From Branchiostoma floridae (taxonomy: Eukaryota; Chordata; Leptocardii; Amphioxiformes; Branchiostomatidae): a stretch of DNA of 64,000 nt. The number at the start of each line of letters is the position of its first letter. Position 1 is the first letter of the stretch. Under the pieces are notes generated by a model that searched no databases, was not told where the DNA came from, and saw only the letters and a program-made list of their open reading frames with translations. The translations under genes and the position numbers were made by a program. The stretch is from the NCBI RefSeq assembly GCF_000003815.2, contig NC_049980.1, positions 33,388,946 to 33,452,945 on the forward strand, read 5' to 3'. Below, one piece after another: positions 12,397-25,407 of this stretch.

Positions 12397-15300
12397 ATGC
12401 TTGGGGAGTGTATGCCGCAGAATCCGCCAAGGATGGGCGAGAGCAACGCCGAGAAAGGTTCCGATGGTGAGTCTCCGAGATTTTCCGCCATTTTCTACAA
12501 ATTTACATCTGCCAAAAAATTCTATACAAACTCAAAGCTGTCTAAAACATTCAAAAGTCGCACAATCTGGAAATACTACATGATTCATAATTGACCTACA
12601 AGTTATACGTTGGAAATTTTTTTGTCTTTTATGATGATCCTTCCTATTTTAGCCGAACGTAGGCCCTTTTTAAATGTTTATCCACAGCTGAGATTCGACG
12701 TTCTATTCTATGGTTTCTTGTTTTTTCGTTGAAGTTTGGCGCGCATAATGTTTTGAAGCGTACATAGATATGATCGGTGCCCATAACACGCAACCGTTTT
12801 GTCAAAAGCGTTAGCTGTCTGGTAGATTGCAGAGCTGATCACGGTGTTGTACAGTTTTCATTCCTTTTGTCATTTAAAGTTAGTAGCTTGGACTTTATGA
12901 ATATTTGTTGTTTTCAGGCCGAAGCCCAAACATCCTCACCAGCCCACCCAGTAGCAAAAAGCTGAAACAAGGTAACATGGTTTCCCCAAAGTTTGATACC
13001 ATTTATTGTTTTGGAGAGAGTTAGGAAATTGCTCTCCTCAAAAATAAAAGTATTGTAAAAGAAGAGCGGTTTAAACTGGAGTGAACTCCTACCTAACGGG
13101 TACCTACTGGCTGTCTCTCAAGGTGAATACTCAAGGTGAATACTAACTGAAGAATCTACTCTACTCTACTCTACTCTACTCTGTTAATATTGGAACTTTG
13201 TGTTGAGGAGATACTAGTTTTAAAATTTGTAACACATGGTACAAGTGTTAAGACAAATTTCGTAAGCCTTCATCACATAGTCCTTTTGGCTAGCATCCAT
13301 TCCGGACAATTCTGCGCTACACAGATATCAAGTTTTGCTCAGAACGATCTCCCATTTCGTGATTTATAATTGTTGAGTTACAAGTTGATCTAAAGCATAA
13401 GTTGATTTACATATTTTCCCTGTACCTCTACCTCCAGCGCGTCTTCCGTTCAAGGTGGTGTCCCCACTCAACGGACCAATGTCTCCCAACACCCCAAACA
13501 CAAAGAAGAGGAAGCACAGCAATGAAGAAGTGGCTTCCCCAAAAACTCCCAAGTTGTCCACCCACTCCCCCTGCAAGTCTGCAGAAAAACTCGGCAACCA
13601 ACAGCTGAAGGAAAAGCCCAAGACTTTGGCTACAGAGAACGCTGCCAAGTCTGCCGAGGAAGGAGAAAACGAAGTCAGCTCCAGTTCGGAGATGTTTCCG
13701 GCTACAAAGTCGCCGGCAGTCAAGCTCGCCTCTAAGAACGAGAAGGCGAAGACTATCGACAGTTTTCTGCAGACGACTCAGCAGCCGCTGGTGTCCACGT
13801 CAAACGAGGACGAAGTCATGTCGATCGATCTGACCATGACGGACAGTGATGGTGAGGAAGAGACCACAGGTAAACAAGCTTCTCCCACAGGCAAACCTCA
13901 GGTGCAAGCCGCTGTTGCAGAGAGTTGTATCAAAGGCCCCTCAAGTTTGCAGAAGAGTGAGGGAGGGTCAGACATTCAAGAGTCAGACACCATCAGCATG
14001 GCCATCGAGTCATGCATACAGAGCTCAACAGTAAGTTCTGTTGAGGTGACGAAGACTTTGGCTGAGGAGGAAGTTGTTGTGGTCAGCAAGACTGACCGCT
14101 CTCCGGACAGCTCCAACAACAAGGCAGTATCCAGTACAGCTTCTCCTGTACTGAAGGAAAGTAGTCCAGCATCAAGGTCCATTCTAGACATGTTCAAATA
14201 CACAGATGACAAAAAAGCTGAGACAAACAAGGACTCACCAGAGGATAAAGAAACACCATCACAGCACATGGCAACGCAGCCTGCTAGAGAGGATGAAGTA
14301 GAAGTTATCAGTGTTGTTTCTGGCAAACCTGAAGGATGTACCAGTAAGAACAGCCCCAACAAGAGTACGACAGGAGAAGAAGCTTCCGAGAACAAGATAA
14401 CATCGCCTCCAACACCGTCCTTCACATCGCCAAAGGGACCATCCACCAAGCCAAGGGTCAAGGTGATTACTGTAAATCCATTTATTTTTCCTGGAACTTC
14501 ATTTCATGGTTTAAGGGAAACAATTCTGTAGTGTAGTGGAAAAACAAAACACATATTTGCGGTGTTGCCATAGAGATCACCATGGAAACTGCAAAAATAA
14601 AACCACAGCAAGCATTTCAATATTTATCATTTTCATTGTTATGAAAGCCTAGTTCGTCATTTTACTTTTCAGGAACCAGATGACCCGTTGCTGTTATTCT
14701 GTTGCTGGTCTAACATGTAGATTGCATACAATCTTTCCTTCAGACTCCCAAACAGCTGGCTAAGGAGGCAGAGCTGCAGAGGAAAAGGGAAGAAAAGGTA
14801 AGTAATGGATACAGTTTTACTGTGTTTTTTAACTTTAATGCTTTCTTCATGTTAACTCTTCTTTTGTCAATACAATCTTTTGGTTATCTGCACCATGTTA
14901 GATTTCAACACACAAAGATACTATTGCTTGATCCAATTACCCGCCAACATTGTTTTTGAGGGATTCATATTATAATCATGATGCCAGTGAAAGCCTGTAA
15001 GGTTTGAATCCAGATATTTGTCTCATCTGTAGTTCAAATTATGCCTGTTGTTGTCATATCTTTAAAAAAGATATCATTTTTCTTTCTTTCTTTATTGACA
15101 ATGACACAGCTCATTGTACATACACAGTATGCTCACAGTATCATTCATTCATTGTACATACATGTTCTAACAAATCAATGTATTGTGGATAAATCATGTT
15201 ATCATGTGAATAATTTCCATCATCCATGGCAACAGGAGAAAGAGAAGCAGGAGAAGCTGAGGCTTAAGGAGGAGGAGCGGGCGGAGAAGGAGCGACTCCG

Positions 15301-18300
15301 CTCGGAGGCCAGGAGACAGAAGGAACTGGAGAAGGAAGAGCTCAGGAAGAAGAAAGAAGAAGAGAAGCGACAGAAGGAAGCAGAGAAGCAGAAACTGAAG
15401 GAGGCAGAGGAGAAGGAACGGCAGGAGAAACTCAGGATAAAGGAGGAGGAAAGGAAGAAAAAACAGGAAGCCATTGAGTAAGTAAACTTTGTGTTTCAAA
15501 ATATGAAATGTAGAATATAGAAATAACGTTTCTCTTCCAAAACCAGGGAGATACATTTTGACCTTTGTAATATAGTGTATTTACGGCTTTACATAGTACA
15601 TGGAGGTAGACACTGATCAGTCCTTATTTTGATTCCAGGGCCAAGTTAGAGGAGAAGAAGAAAAAAGAAGAGGAAAAACAGAAACAGGAGGAAGAAAAGA
15701 AGAAGGTGGAAGAAGAAAAGGTGAAAAATTTGTTTGCTTTTATGAATAATTATTACAGTTGGAACATATATGGGCTAGGCTCCATGACTACAAGTACGAA
15801 ACAGGGCTAGAAATCCTGGGTGTTCACCCAAAATGGGAGCTGTCGGTTGGTTGGGTGTATATGTAACTATCTGTCGTGCCTTCTCACATCCCAACTGCTT
15901 TCCATCACAGGCACGCAAGCAACAGAAAGTCAAAGCTGCCTTCCAGAGCTTCTTTGTCAAGCCCAAGTTTGACCCAGCTGAACCAAAGGTAGGTTTGAAC
16001 ATTCTCATGCATTAAGTAAACGTTCGTGTAGACATGCATAGCACATAGGGAATGCTTTCATATTCAGTATAGTGTAGAGGTTTGGCAGACTTTGGCAGAG
16101 GAGGAAAAGGGTTGACCTGGTGTGCTTGGTTGAAAATGCAGTGAAGGTACATTGCATTAGCTGCATCAAAAACAACTGGTTTGCCTCACTTTACTTCTAA
16201 TTTTGTTCGTCTCTACAGGAGGAGCAGCAACCTGTGGGGGCCTTCATGCCGTTTGAGGTGAAGAAGGACATGAAGCTGGCTCCACTCGTCCGAGTGGAGA
16301 ACCTTGATCTCACCAGGGTGAACGAAGGGCTACAGAAACAGGTTTGTTTCTTTGAGCTTTTGTTTATACATGCAAAAAACTCAAAGCAGCCACTCTCATA
16401 GAGGTCCATGTGTGTTAAAAACCTACGTATTACCTCTTTAATAACAGCAATTACTCAAGCAACTGTCATGCAAGTGACAAAAGGTAGAGGTTTCTGCCTG
16501 AAACATCTGACGTTTCTAAAATCCTATCCAGTTTCTTGAGTAATTGCTACTAGTATTTGGTGTATCTTATTACCTGGATGTCTAAACTTCATCAATGACT
16601 CTTTGATGTATTATCATGAGAGAGAGAGACAAACAGAAAGAAAAAGTTAGTGTTTGAAAATCACACACTTGGTCCCGACACTTACAGCTGGAAATGTTAT
16701 ACTTTGTCATTGTGTTAAAATTGTTCTTTCCTCTCCTTTCTCAGAGCTGTACTGAGCTGTATCTGGATGAGTTAAAGAATCAGTACATCCCAAAGACTGG
16801 TGGACGAACCTTCCCTAGACCCAATCCTGACAGGTGAACACTGGTGTAATGTGTAGATGTGTTTGGAAAGTCTGTAATCTCAAAACGGATATATACTGTG
16901 TGTATACTATAGGTAGCTAGTCACTCAAAAAACACTTTTCCACATTGATATCAGTTGTTCTTGAATTATAGAACATTTGAAATGTTATTTGAGGTGAAAT
17001 ACTGTAAATATGTTGAGATGTGAAACTGTACACATAGACTCAAACATTACATTATTGAAAGAAGAAACAGTGTGATGTTGCATGACTAACATACAGCTAT
17101 GTTGATGCTCCAAACTAACTTGATATTGTGCCCTTCCTGCCCAGTGAGGAGGCTGATGATGTGATGGTTGTGGAGCCCACGCCAAAGACACGACACGTTC
17201 ACATGAAGCTGCTACAGTTCCATGAGAACTACCGCCCCGCGTACTACGGCACCTGGAACAAGACATCCAAACAACTCAACCCAAGGAACCCCTTCAAGAA
17301 AGATGAGGTACAACTCACAAGGTCACCTCAATAGAACAACAACAATGATGATTGAAGACCTTTATTGCACATTTTTGCCACACCAGGCTAAGTACAGGTC
17401 ACAAGAAGACTTGCTGAAAAGATTCATTTAACAGATACATGAATTCAACTTCTTCTCGCTTTTCTGTTATAGTGGAGATAAAAGAACAATACCTCCCCAT
17501 ATATAGTAGGCTCTGTCACTGGCCCCATGACCTGGAATGTCTGTCAGTTGTTGAACTCTTCTTTGAAGTTCACATGAAATAAATACATCTGTTTGCATTA
17601 TTGTCATCCTCACTCAACCATGGTTTTTGATAGCATGCTTACAAGTAGGTATTTTTGTACTTTTTACGTGCAGTTCTCTGATTGCATGCCAGTTTTCGGT
17701 GTGCACAGTTTCTCAAGAGCCAGCAAAAAAGAAACAATAAAATGAGAAAACTGCATATGATAATAACAAGAAAGCTCAACTTGTAAGCCTGCTACAGAGT
17801 CTAGGTTTTGGAGAGGCGTCGCGAGCAGACTACCACAAGATCATTTCTGCTTTTCTCATGCTAAAGGTCTTGAGTGGTGCCTGACTATTTACCTGTTTAT
17901 TTATTTATTTGTTTGTTTGTTTGTTTGTTTTGCAGGACCTGTTTGACTATGAGTTTGACAGTGATGATGAATGGGAGGAAGAGGAGCCGGGAGAAAGCAT
18001 CTCCCACTCCGAGGTGAGGGGCCATTCTGGCTTACAAATTTTTTACAAAATTTACCGTTTTTCATAAAAGATGCACATTGTTTTCTAAAAGAAGTTCTTT
18101 ACACACAACAAGTGAAGAAATTGGTCCAAAATCCTGATGAGGGGGGATTCAAACTGTCACGTTTGAGGCTACATTCTTCACACTGCAGCAGCGACACCTA
18201 GCTGCAGTGTGGAGTACTGCAGCAGAACCAGTCAGCATTGCACTGATGAAGGTGACACACAGTCACCAAAATGTGGACAATTGATTATGTACTTGCTGTG

Positions 18301-21300
18301 TGCTGAACCTTAAAATGTGTAGCAAATACCACTCAACATGTTTAATGAAGCTAGAAGTAACAGAAATGTTTTGTTGTGACTACTGCACAGAGAGAAGAAT
18401 GACAGTGATGAAGACGCAGATTCAGATGGTCACTGAAATTTTAGCAGTTGATAATGTACTGGTTGTGTGCTGAGTCTTGTATAGCAAAGATCACCTCCTA
18501 ACATTTTTGATGAAGCAACAGGGGTGAGCCCACTGGACAGAGCCGCATGGAAGCGCGGTGTGAAGACTAGCTGACTGCTGCCTACCCCTGGGTGGGGATA
18601 GCAGCAGTATAATCAACAATGGATAGTGAGTGAAGAAATAACAGAATAAGAGAAATGTTTTGCTGTAATTCCTGCAGGGTGAGAAGGATGACAGCGATTC
18701 TGACGCAGACTCCGACCTGGAGGACTTCTTCGTGCCCCACGGCCATCTGTCAGAGGATGAGGGCTGTGAGGATGAGGTACGTTCCTGTCAAAAATGAAAA
18801 TGTGGAGGGGCTTAGTTGAAAGTTGAAGTCCTTCCTGCAACAGATGGTGCACAGAGCAGCACCCATGCAAGGATGACACTCGGCCAGTTGGGGAGGGGTA
18901 GGATGCAATTAAAAGTGGTAACAGGAACAGGTCAAAGTTTAAGATGGAAGACAGATTGATACAGTGTGTTTTCATGCTTTTAGTCATGGAGATTTTTGCT
19001 GATCCTTAACCTATAAGGTGTAGGCAACTTGTTTTTTTTTATATTTCCTGTGATTTGTAGGGAAAGCTGTCTTATTCATGTATTTTCTTTGATGATTTAG
19101 CATAATATGTAGGAGGTTCTTTCAATTTCAGCATAAATATTCTAATGTGCCTCTACTATGTTTGGAAGCAGATGTTTTCAATTTAAAAAAACAACTTTTC
19201 CCTGCAGCCCTCCAGCCCCAGTGCCCGTAAGGCTAAAGAGCTGGCCAGGCAGAGAGCGTTCGAGGCAGACAGGAAGAAACAGATGAAGTACATGAGGGCT
19301 GTTGTGATTGGCTGTCTGTGGTCATGTGATAGTGCCAAGGACAACCAATCAGACATGAGGAGGATGCTAGAGGAATACAAGGTACTGTAAATCTTAAGAT
19401 TTTTTCAGTGGTTTCATTTTGTCATTGTCAATGATCTCTCATACCTGACAACATGTTTCCAGTAAGGTTTTGATTCTGCAGTTCCAACAAGTTCCAAAAG
19501 AGGGCACTGCAAGCACTTTGTACATGACAGGAAAAGTTTGAAAAGAAATCTTATTACTTATTCAAGCATTATGTTTGTTGGAACTTTGATATTTGTATGG
19601 TTGTTATATTGCAATGCCGTTAATTTTTATGGTGGCCTGGAAGTTTTAATGGCAATAGGCATGTAGTCCAAATTCGTCACAGTGTACTTTTCGTTTGATT
19701 TCATTTCCAGAGTTTTGATATTTACCTTCCCTAGAAGGTTATGTTTTCATTAGTGTTTGTCTGTATGCGTCTGTGTGGAGGGGGAAGGGGCGGTTGACCA
19801 ACATAACTCCAGAAAACCTGGATGGATTGTCTTGATATTTAGTACTTGGGTAGGTCTTGATGAGACCTTGATTCGATTAGATTTTGGGCTCCATAGTTGT
19901 ATGATGAATAAATTAATTCCATTGCCTTTCCCTGCCCCCAGGTGTGTGCCTTTGCCTCCATGCCCATCCACGTGGCAGGCCCAGAGGAGAGCGTAGCGGC
20001 CGTGGACAGAACCCCCAAACAGAAAGTGAAGCGCCAGGCACAGCCTGTTCCTGAAGAAGGTATGAATTTGTTTATTGATACTAGTCTTCTTCTTTCTCCT
20101 TCCACTACTGATGTTAGACGAGTAGTGGCTCTGGCATTCACCCTGGCCCTCTTCCCACAAACATATTCATACTCTTTGAATGGGTGGTTCAAAACCTACA
20201 GTCCTTTGGCCGTACAGTGGGCAATTGAGGTCAACTGAGTTAGCACTGAATGCAGCTCCAGACACTTGGGACAGTCGTATTAAGGTCACCGGAGTTAGTG
20301 CCGAATGGCAGCCGTTCTAGACCCTTGCGATTTAGCCTTGTCTATTCTAAGCTCCTCATACAGTTCATCCCCTGGCTGCGAAGAGAGAGTAGTCGGCCCA
20401 CAAGAACAGCAATAAGCTAGAGTTGCCCATACATCAGAATAAGGGGGTCAACCTCCCTGATCAGAAGATGCACCAGGCCCGGCGCCCATCTCCCCTTCTA
20501 AGCCCTGGGCCACACATAGGTGCAAGCACTACAGCAGGGGGCTAGTCCACTGGTAGTGTAGTGTGTTTAGCTTATGTACCATTTTTTAAGAGTCTTTGGT
20601 AATAACAATAATGACAATAACAAAATGTATTCCTGTCCGCAGCCTTCCCCGACCTGATCCGCCTGATGCACGGGAATGCGAAGGGCATCAAGTCTCTGGT
20701 GCGGGAGTTCCGAGAGTTCTGGTACCTCAAGCAGAGGGGGGAGAAGAGCGAAGGGTCGGGAAACAAGACGGAGGACAAGGGAGAGAGCAGTGCAGAGGTT
20801 GCCATGGAAACAACAGAAACTGTGCCAGCAGGTATGAACATCAACCACAGTAGATGCTGTAAATGCAAAAGTGTTTGTTGTGGTTTTGTTTTCGTGAGGA
20901 AGTTTTACTACCAACTCAAAACCACTGCAAACTCTCCATTTTCCTGCAACCCCAAAATTGAATGATCTATCGTTAAGCCTGCAGTGAGTTACACTTACTT
21001 GTAAAGTTGACAAAATTATTTACCCCACATAACTTTCCACAGATTTCGTTTGATGAAAAGTGGTTTTGTTCTTCTTTAAACCTCTGGTGTCAGAGACATT
21101 GATAGATATCGTCTCATTACACAACATACAACAAGCTCATCTGTGTTGGTATATTCCGTAGTAAAAAAGTTTAAACTTTTTCACTATTACTTTCTTTGTG
21201 TTTTTACAAAAGTCTCTTGTTCAAGTGCACAAAGGACTAGGGTTAATTGTAGGTACCTTTTTATTAACGTTTTTATGTGATGACCAGGAACTGATGTGGA

Positions 21301-22700
21301 GATGAAGGAGTCTGACAGCGCGAGCAACCAGAGTGGGAGCAACGAAACATCAGGGCTCCAAACTGGTTCATCTGTCCCAGAAGCGGTTGTACCTTCCCCC
21401 ACCACTGTTCCAGATCGCCCAGAAGCCGCCGTGCCGTCCCCAGCGGCAGTCCCGGATCCCGCCTTCTCCCAGAACAAGTACAGCATCTCCAAACGGCAGC
21501 TGGAGATGACCATGATGGCCATCGCAGTCAGGGAGAAGCGCCAAGACTACCACAAGACCTGCTGGTACGTTGGACATCTCATGTTTGTACCTAATCCATT
21601 AGACTGACTCCCTAGAATTACCCTGGATTCTGACATTAAGATATCAAATAACACAAATGATAACAATACAGAATGACAGAGGTTTACAACTGTAACAAAC
21701 GACTGTGTACATGACTAGTACGTGCTTTTCAAGCTGGCAATTCTGAGGATGAACTTCAAAGACTACTAACTAACTTGTCAATGCCCTCGATTCGTCGGAA
21801 AGTTCATAGAAATCGATCCACAGAAAGTCAGATTAAGAAGCACTAGTCATACTGGATGGGAAATTTAGATCGCTGATGCCACTGAATTCAAACATCAGCT
21901 CGCTGTCAGCAAATGCAAATTTCAAACAGTGAGACAGCTCTAAACTATGACAGACATGTAAAATAAGTGAGAACTTTACTTTGGGGTATATTTACCGTAG
22001 GCTTTTCCATTTTCAATGTAGTTTTCTTTTTATTTATTAACCAGTGCTGTAATGTTTGGTTTGTATCTGTTGTAGGTACGTCCACCAGGAGGTCCAGACC
22101 AAGTACAGCATCACCGACCTCCCCTTCCCCAACAAGTGGACATATGTCACCAAGCAGAAGTCAGACAGCCCCAAGTCTCAGGGAGCGACGCCCGGTTCCT
22201 CCGGTGGAGCCAAGAGGGACACCCCCGCGAAAGACGAGCGTCCGGTCACGCCTTCGGTCCCCGTCTCGGCTGCCAACATCCGGCAGTTTGTCCAGCCGAT
22301 GTCCCCCGCCGCGCTCTTCAAAAGTCCTCAGCAGAAGGAACCAGAGAAGGTGCCGATAAATCCCACTACCTCGCCCGGGCCGGCAGGCATCCTCAACTTC
22401 TTCAAGAAGGCGGGCAAGGTCAAGGAGTCAGGGAAGGAGGACGCAGGGTACCACGCTGATTCGGAAGACGATGACTGCATGATTATTGAGGAGACAAGCA
22501 CACAGGAGAAGTCGGTACCCAGTCAGTCTTCAGGCGCTGTGTCCGGCTCAGGAAACAATTCCTGTCTCCTCAAGGAAGGTTCTGAGAAGGATGTAGATTC
22601 AAAGGACCTACAAGAAAAGGAAGGGGCTCCACAAGACGTCATCCTTGTCCAATCTCAGACCTCTGTAGAGGAGGAGGCGATGGAAGTCACTCCTCAGTAG
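12397..22700 (+). CDS. CHAF1A: Chromatin assembly factor 1 subunit A (CAF-1 p150)
   Basis: Seventeen exons with matching phases give 1179 aa: 12397-12466, 12918-12971, 13438-14462, 14744-14797, 15236-15477, 15639-15720, 15911-15988, 16219-16341, 16745-16833, 17145-17307, 17936-18013, 18678-18776, 19208-19381, 19942-20059, 20643-20831, 21288-21564, 22076-22700. CAF-1 deposits H3-H4 on newly replicated DNA by binding PCNA. Visible parts in order: ARLPFK (aa 42-47), found near the vertebrate N-terminus; a SUMO-interacting-type SIDLTMTDSD (170-179); the Lys/Glu/Arg-rich KER coiled coil (about 384-515); a PCNA-binding-type FQSFFVKPK (about 520); the conserved RPAYYGTWNK in exon 10; the acidic ED stretch with EFDSDDEWEEEEPGES (660-720); the C-terminal winged-helix region (about 815-1010); GILNFFKK (1076) and a second acidic DDDCMIIEE (about 1103). 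The start ATG at 12397 gives the shortest N-terminus; in-frame ATGs at 12412 and 12433 are alternatives. Exons 1-2 are the least certain. Nuclear protein. Confidence 0.97.
18165..18260. repeat. Dispersed repeat in CHAF1A intron 11
   Basis: The segment ATTCTTCACACTGCAGCAGC with ACACCTAGCTGCAGTGTG and GATGAAGGTGACA closely resembles 24253-24360. Each copy holds a short inverted pair around CACTGCAG. It is a dispersed repeat of unknown class. Confidence 0.6.
20440..20560. repeat. Dispersed 'GGGGGCTAGTCC' repeat in CHAF1A intron 14
   Basis: CGGCGCCCATCTCC followed by CCTGGGCCACACA and AGCAGGGGGCTAGTCC is shared with 56430-56545 and, inverted, with about 49980-50125. The copies diverge moderately. 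This is a short interspersed repeat; no tRNA-type promoter boxes were convincingly seen. Confidence 0.6.
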
Positions 22701-23830
22701 CACATCCCTTCCAGAACCCTGGATTACCGGCAATCTTGGAAACCTATCTGTCATATGTATCTTCAAAATATGTTATTTGTGCATTTGATGCTGACGCTTA
22801 GTTACAAAGCATGCACCGGATATGTGTGAAGAAGAGAAACTTAGATAGGTATGGGTACAGCTATTGATAAAAGAAAATAGGGTGTGTAGTAGTGATTGTG
22901 ATGTGCTAGATACTTATAATGATGCCTTCAAGAAGCAAAATCTGCATTAATATGTTTTTTGTAGAAACAATGCAATATACATGTATTGGTGCTGTCTTCT
23001 TTTGTATAGTATATACTAGTCCAACAAACAATATGACAGAAAATATAATGGAAATGTTGATTGAAGTCCATCTAATGCAGTACATACCCTAAAAGCTGTT
23101 CATGTATGCTTCTAAGTGTGCATGACAAGTACTGAGAAGTGTTGCTGTTTTGACGTTGTACATACATGTTTGTAGATGATACTGAGAATTAACTGAAATA
23201 GTCAGATTCCTATTAACCAGCAAATATATTAGATAGAACCTGTACATTATTCAGAAAGATGTCGTCTACATGGAAAATGATCATATTTACATCTATTACT
23301 ATTAGCTTCTCAGGATTTTGAGTACTGGTCAGTGATAACTACAAGAAGATATCTTTATGTCAAATTAGTTATGTGATGTGTTTGCAAATGTGCTAGATAA
23401 GGGCAAGAAACATAGACAATTACTTTAACATCACAACCTGGCATTTTGAAGAAGAAAAAATATTTCTACAAGAAAGCTTATTCTGATTAAGATGTGAATA
23501 ACTCATGAAGAAGACTCTCTTCTGGTTGCTTCAAGGGAAGAAGTGATGCTCAAGTTCATTGTATGATACATTTTGTAACAGACTACTAGATTAATGTCAG
23601 TCCATAGTGCACCTTATACTTACAGACTATTTTGTACTGGGCAGTTAAGGGAATGGAAGCATTTTTAACGCTCAGGTTACATGGCAAACTTTGAGTTTCT
23701 TCTAACATATATGACATACCCAAAGATATGAGACCAGTTCCTTGTCCATAAAGGAATGTCTGTAATAGATAGGCACTTGAAATGTGGTAAAATGGCTTTT
23801 AGAATAAAGGTTTGATCTTCAACATGACTT
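22701..23830 (+). other. CHAF1A 3' UTR with polyadenylation signal
   Basis: No further exon follows the CHAF1A stop codon (TAG, 22698-22700). An AATAAA lies at 23803-23808, about 1.1 kb downstream, and is the first good polyadenylation signal noticed. The transcript end is inferred from this alone. Confidence 0.5.
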
Positions 23831-24252
23831 CTGATCTTTGAACAGTGAACAAAAGGCCTTTTTTTAATGGAACACATGACATAAGTACAAAATATGATAG
23901 TGACACACTCAAGCCTTTTCGTGTCGTCATCAGGAACAAACTGAGTAAAATGCCTAATGAGCATGGCGATACCCTCTTGTATTAAACTATTGTAACTACG
24001 TAGTAATCCAGTCTGACCATAGACGAGCTAGATTTGTATTGACGTCTTTCAACAATGTTCAATCTCAGAGCATTGCCTTGTTAAGTTGGTTGGTAAATTT
24101 AGATAAGGTTTTGTGATTCATTGAACGGTTATGAATGCTGTGTTCCTGATAGTGACCTGTGAAAAAAGAGCAGACAGAACTTGGAGGGGTGAATTATATG
24201 TAGTTTTTATATTTGTACAGAAGTTAATGACATACAGTATACACAGTTTGGT

Positions 24253-24360
24253 ACCGCATTCTTCACATTGCAGCAGCGCCACCTAACTGCAGTGTGAAAT
24301 AGTAGAAGTCAGTATTGCCCTGAGGAAGGTGACAGACGGCCACCGAACGTCGGCATAGGT
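24253..24360. repeat. Second copy of the 'CACTGCAG' dispersed repeat
   Basis: Contains CATTCTTCACATTGCAGCAG, ACCTAACTGCAGTGTGAAAT and GAGGAAGGTGACAGAC, matching the copy at 18165-18260. Confidence 0.6.
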
Positions 24361-24723
24361 ATCAACTCTAGTTGTGTACAAAAAACTAAAATTGCAATCC
24401 ATGTACATTTTCGGAGACATTTTATCTGGAGACTGTTATACCACGCGATATTATGAAAGTTGTCTAGTTCTAAATCTTGGGAAATATCAAAGTCGATCGC
24501 TCCGGAACTGGATTTCGCCGTCTACATCCATGAATACCGCTGGTGCCGCCATCGCGGTGAGAACCCAACTTTCCTCCGGGATGGCTGGACTCGGCTTCAA
24601 TATCTCTGCTGGGGACTTGGTGTCGGCAGTCTTTAATGAGGAGGTTCCAAGACCTCTGGAAGACATTAGTTACATACTAGTAGATAGATACGTCGATGTA
24701 GGTTAGACATCCAGGTAATAAGA

Positions 24724-24812
24724 TACACCAAAAAAATAGTTACTCAAGCAACTGGATATGGTTTTGGAACCAAAACCATATCCAGTTGCTTGAGTAACTA
24801 TTTTTTGGTGTA
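24724..24812. repeat. Near-perfect 89-bp inverted repeat
   Basis: Arms of about 42 bp, starting TACACCAAAAAAATAGTTAC and ending GTAACTATTTTTTGGTGTA, differ only by one A in an A-run and meet with almost no loop. Half-copies of the same sequence (ACATCCAGGTAATAAGATAC, TTACTCAAG-AACTGGATATG) occur at about 16440-16610, 41815-42300 and 48470-48530, so the hairpin is probably a head-to-head junction of a dispersed element. Confidence 0.9.
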
Positions 24813-25119
24813 GTAGATAGATAGAGATATTGAGAGATTTGTTGACTGATTGGTACATAGATACACTAAAAGAACATTGAGGTCAAATCATACAAAATTT
24901 AATTGGCTGAACTACGTAGTTGTAGACAATTTTGAAAATTAGATATGTGAAATCCATAAGTAATTGTATCTCTGACAATAAAATCATTATACACAATGAT
25001 ACCGTTGCCGAATTAACATACCAAAACGAAAGACATTACAATATTCAAAATTATCAATAAAGTAAGATGTTTAAAATTGTGTTTTTATCAAAAAGTATTC
25101 AGTAGTTTCGGAAAGTAGG

Positions 25120-25325
25120 TAACGCCAGTTCACCTTTATCCGCGGGGTAACCTATATCCGTTGTAATTCTTTAAACAGGGCATTGCATATTGCGAAATAT
25201 CAAGTCGACGGACGGTGGTCTCAAATTGCAACATTTGAAACCACCGGCGCCGTGGTATCCCTAACTACCCTGTAATAAATACAACGGATATAGGTTACCC
25301 CGCGAATAAAGGTGAACTAGCGTTA
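25120..25325. mobile_element. MITE with about 45-bp terminal inverted repeats
   Basis: The left end TAACGCCAGTTCACCTTTAT and the right end ATAAAGGTGAACTAGCGTTA are inverted copies that continue inward through GGGGTAACCTATATCCGTTGT. The 206-bp element has no coding capacity. A second shorter inversion (GGTGGTCTCAAATTG / CATTTGAAACCACC) lies inside. The class of parent transposase is unknown. Confidence 0.85.
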
Positions 25326-25407
25326 TATTTTTGTGTATGTACCTGTCGGATGCAGCCAAAGCTATGCTATTGACAGTACTCCCATCAGATGTTTCTCCCG
25401 TCTGTGC

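Noticed and set aside
13364-14461. Minus-strand frames opposite CHAF1A exon 3
   Set aside because: Shadow frames of the coding exon, without splice sites or recognisable protein.
15194-15556. Leu/Phe-rich minus-strand frame opposite CHAF1A exon 5
   Set aside because: Complement of the AAG/GAG-rich KER coding sequence. The plus strand has splice sites and homology.
20440-20560. tRNA-derived SINE
   Set aside because: The dispersed repeat lacks clear A and B box promoter sequences, so only 'dispersed repeat' is claimed.
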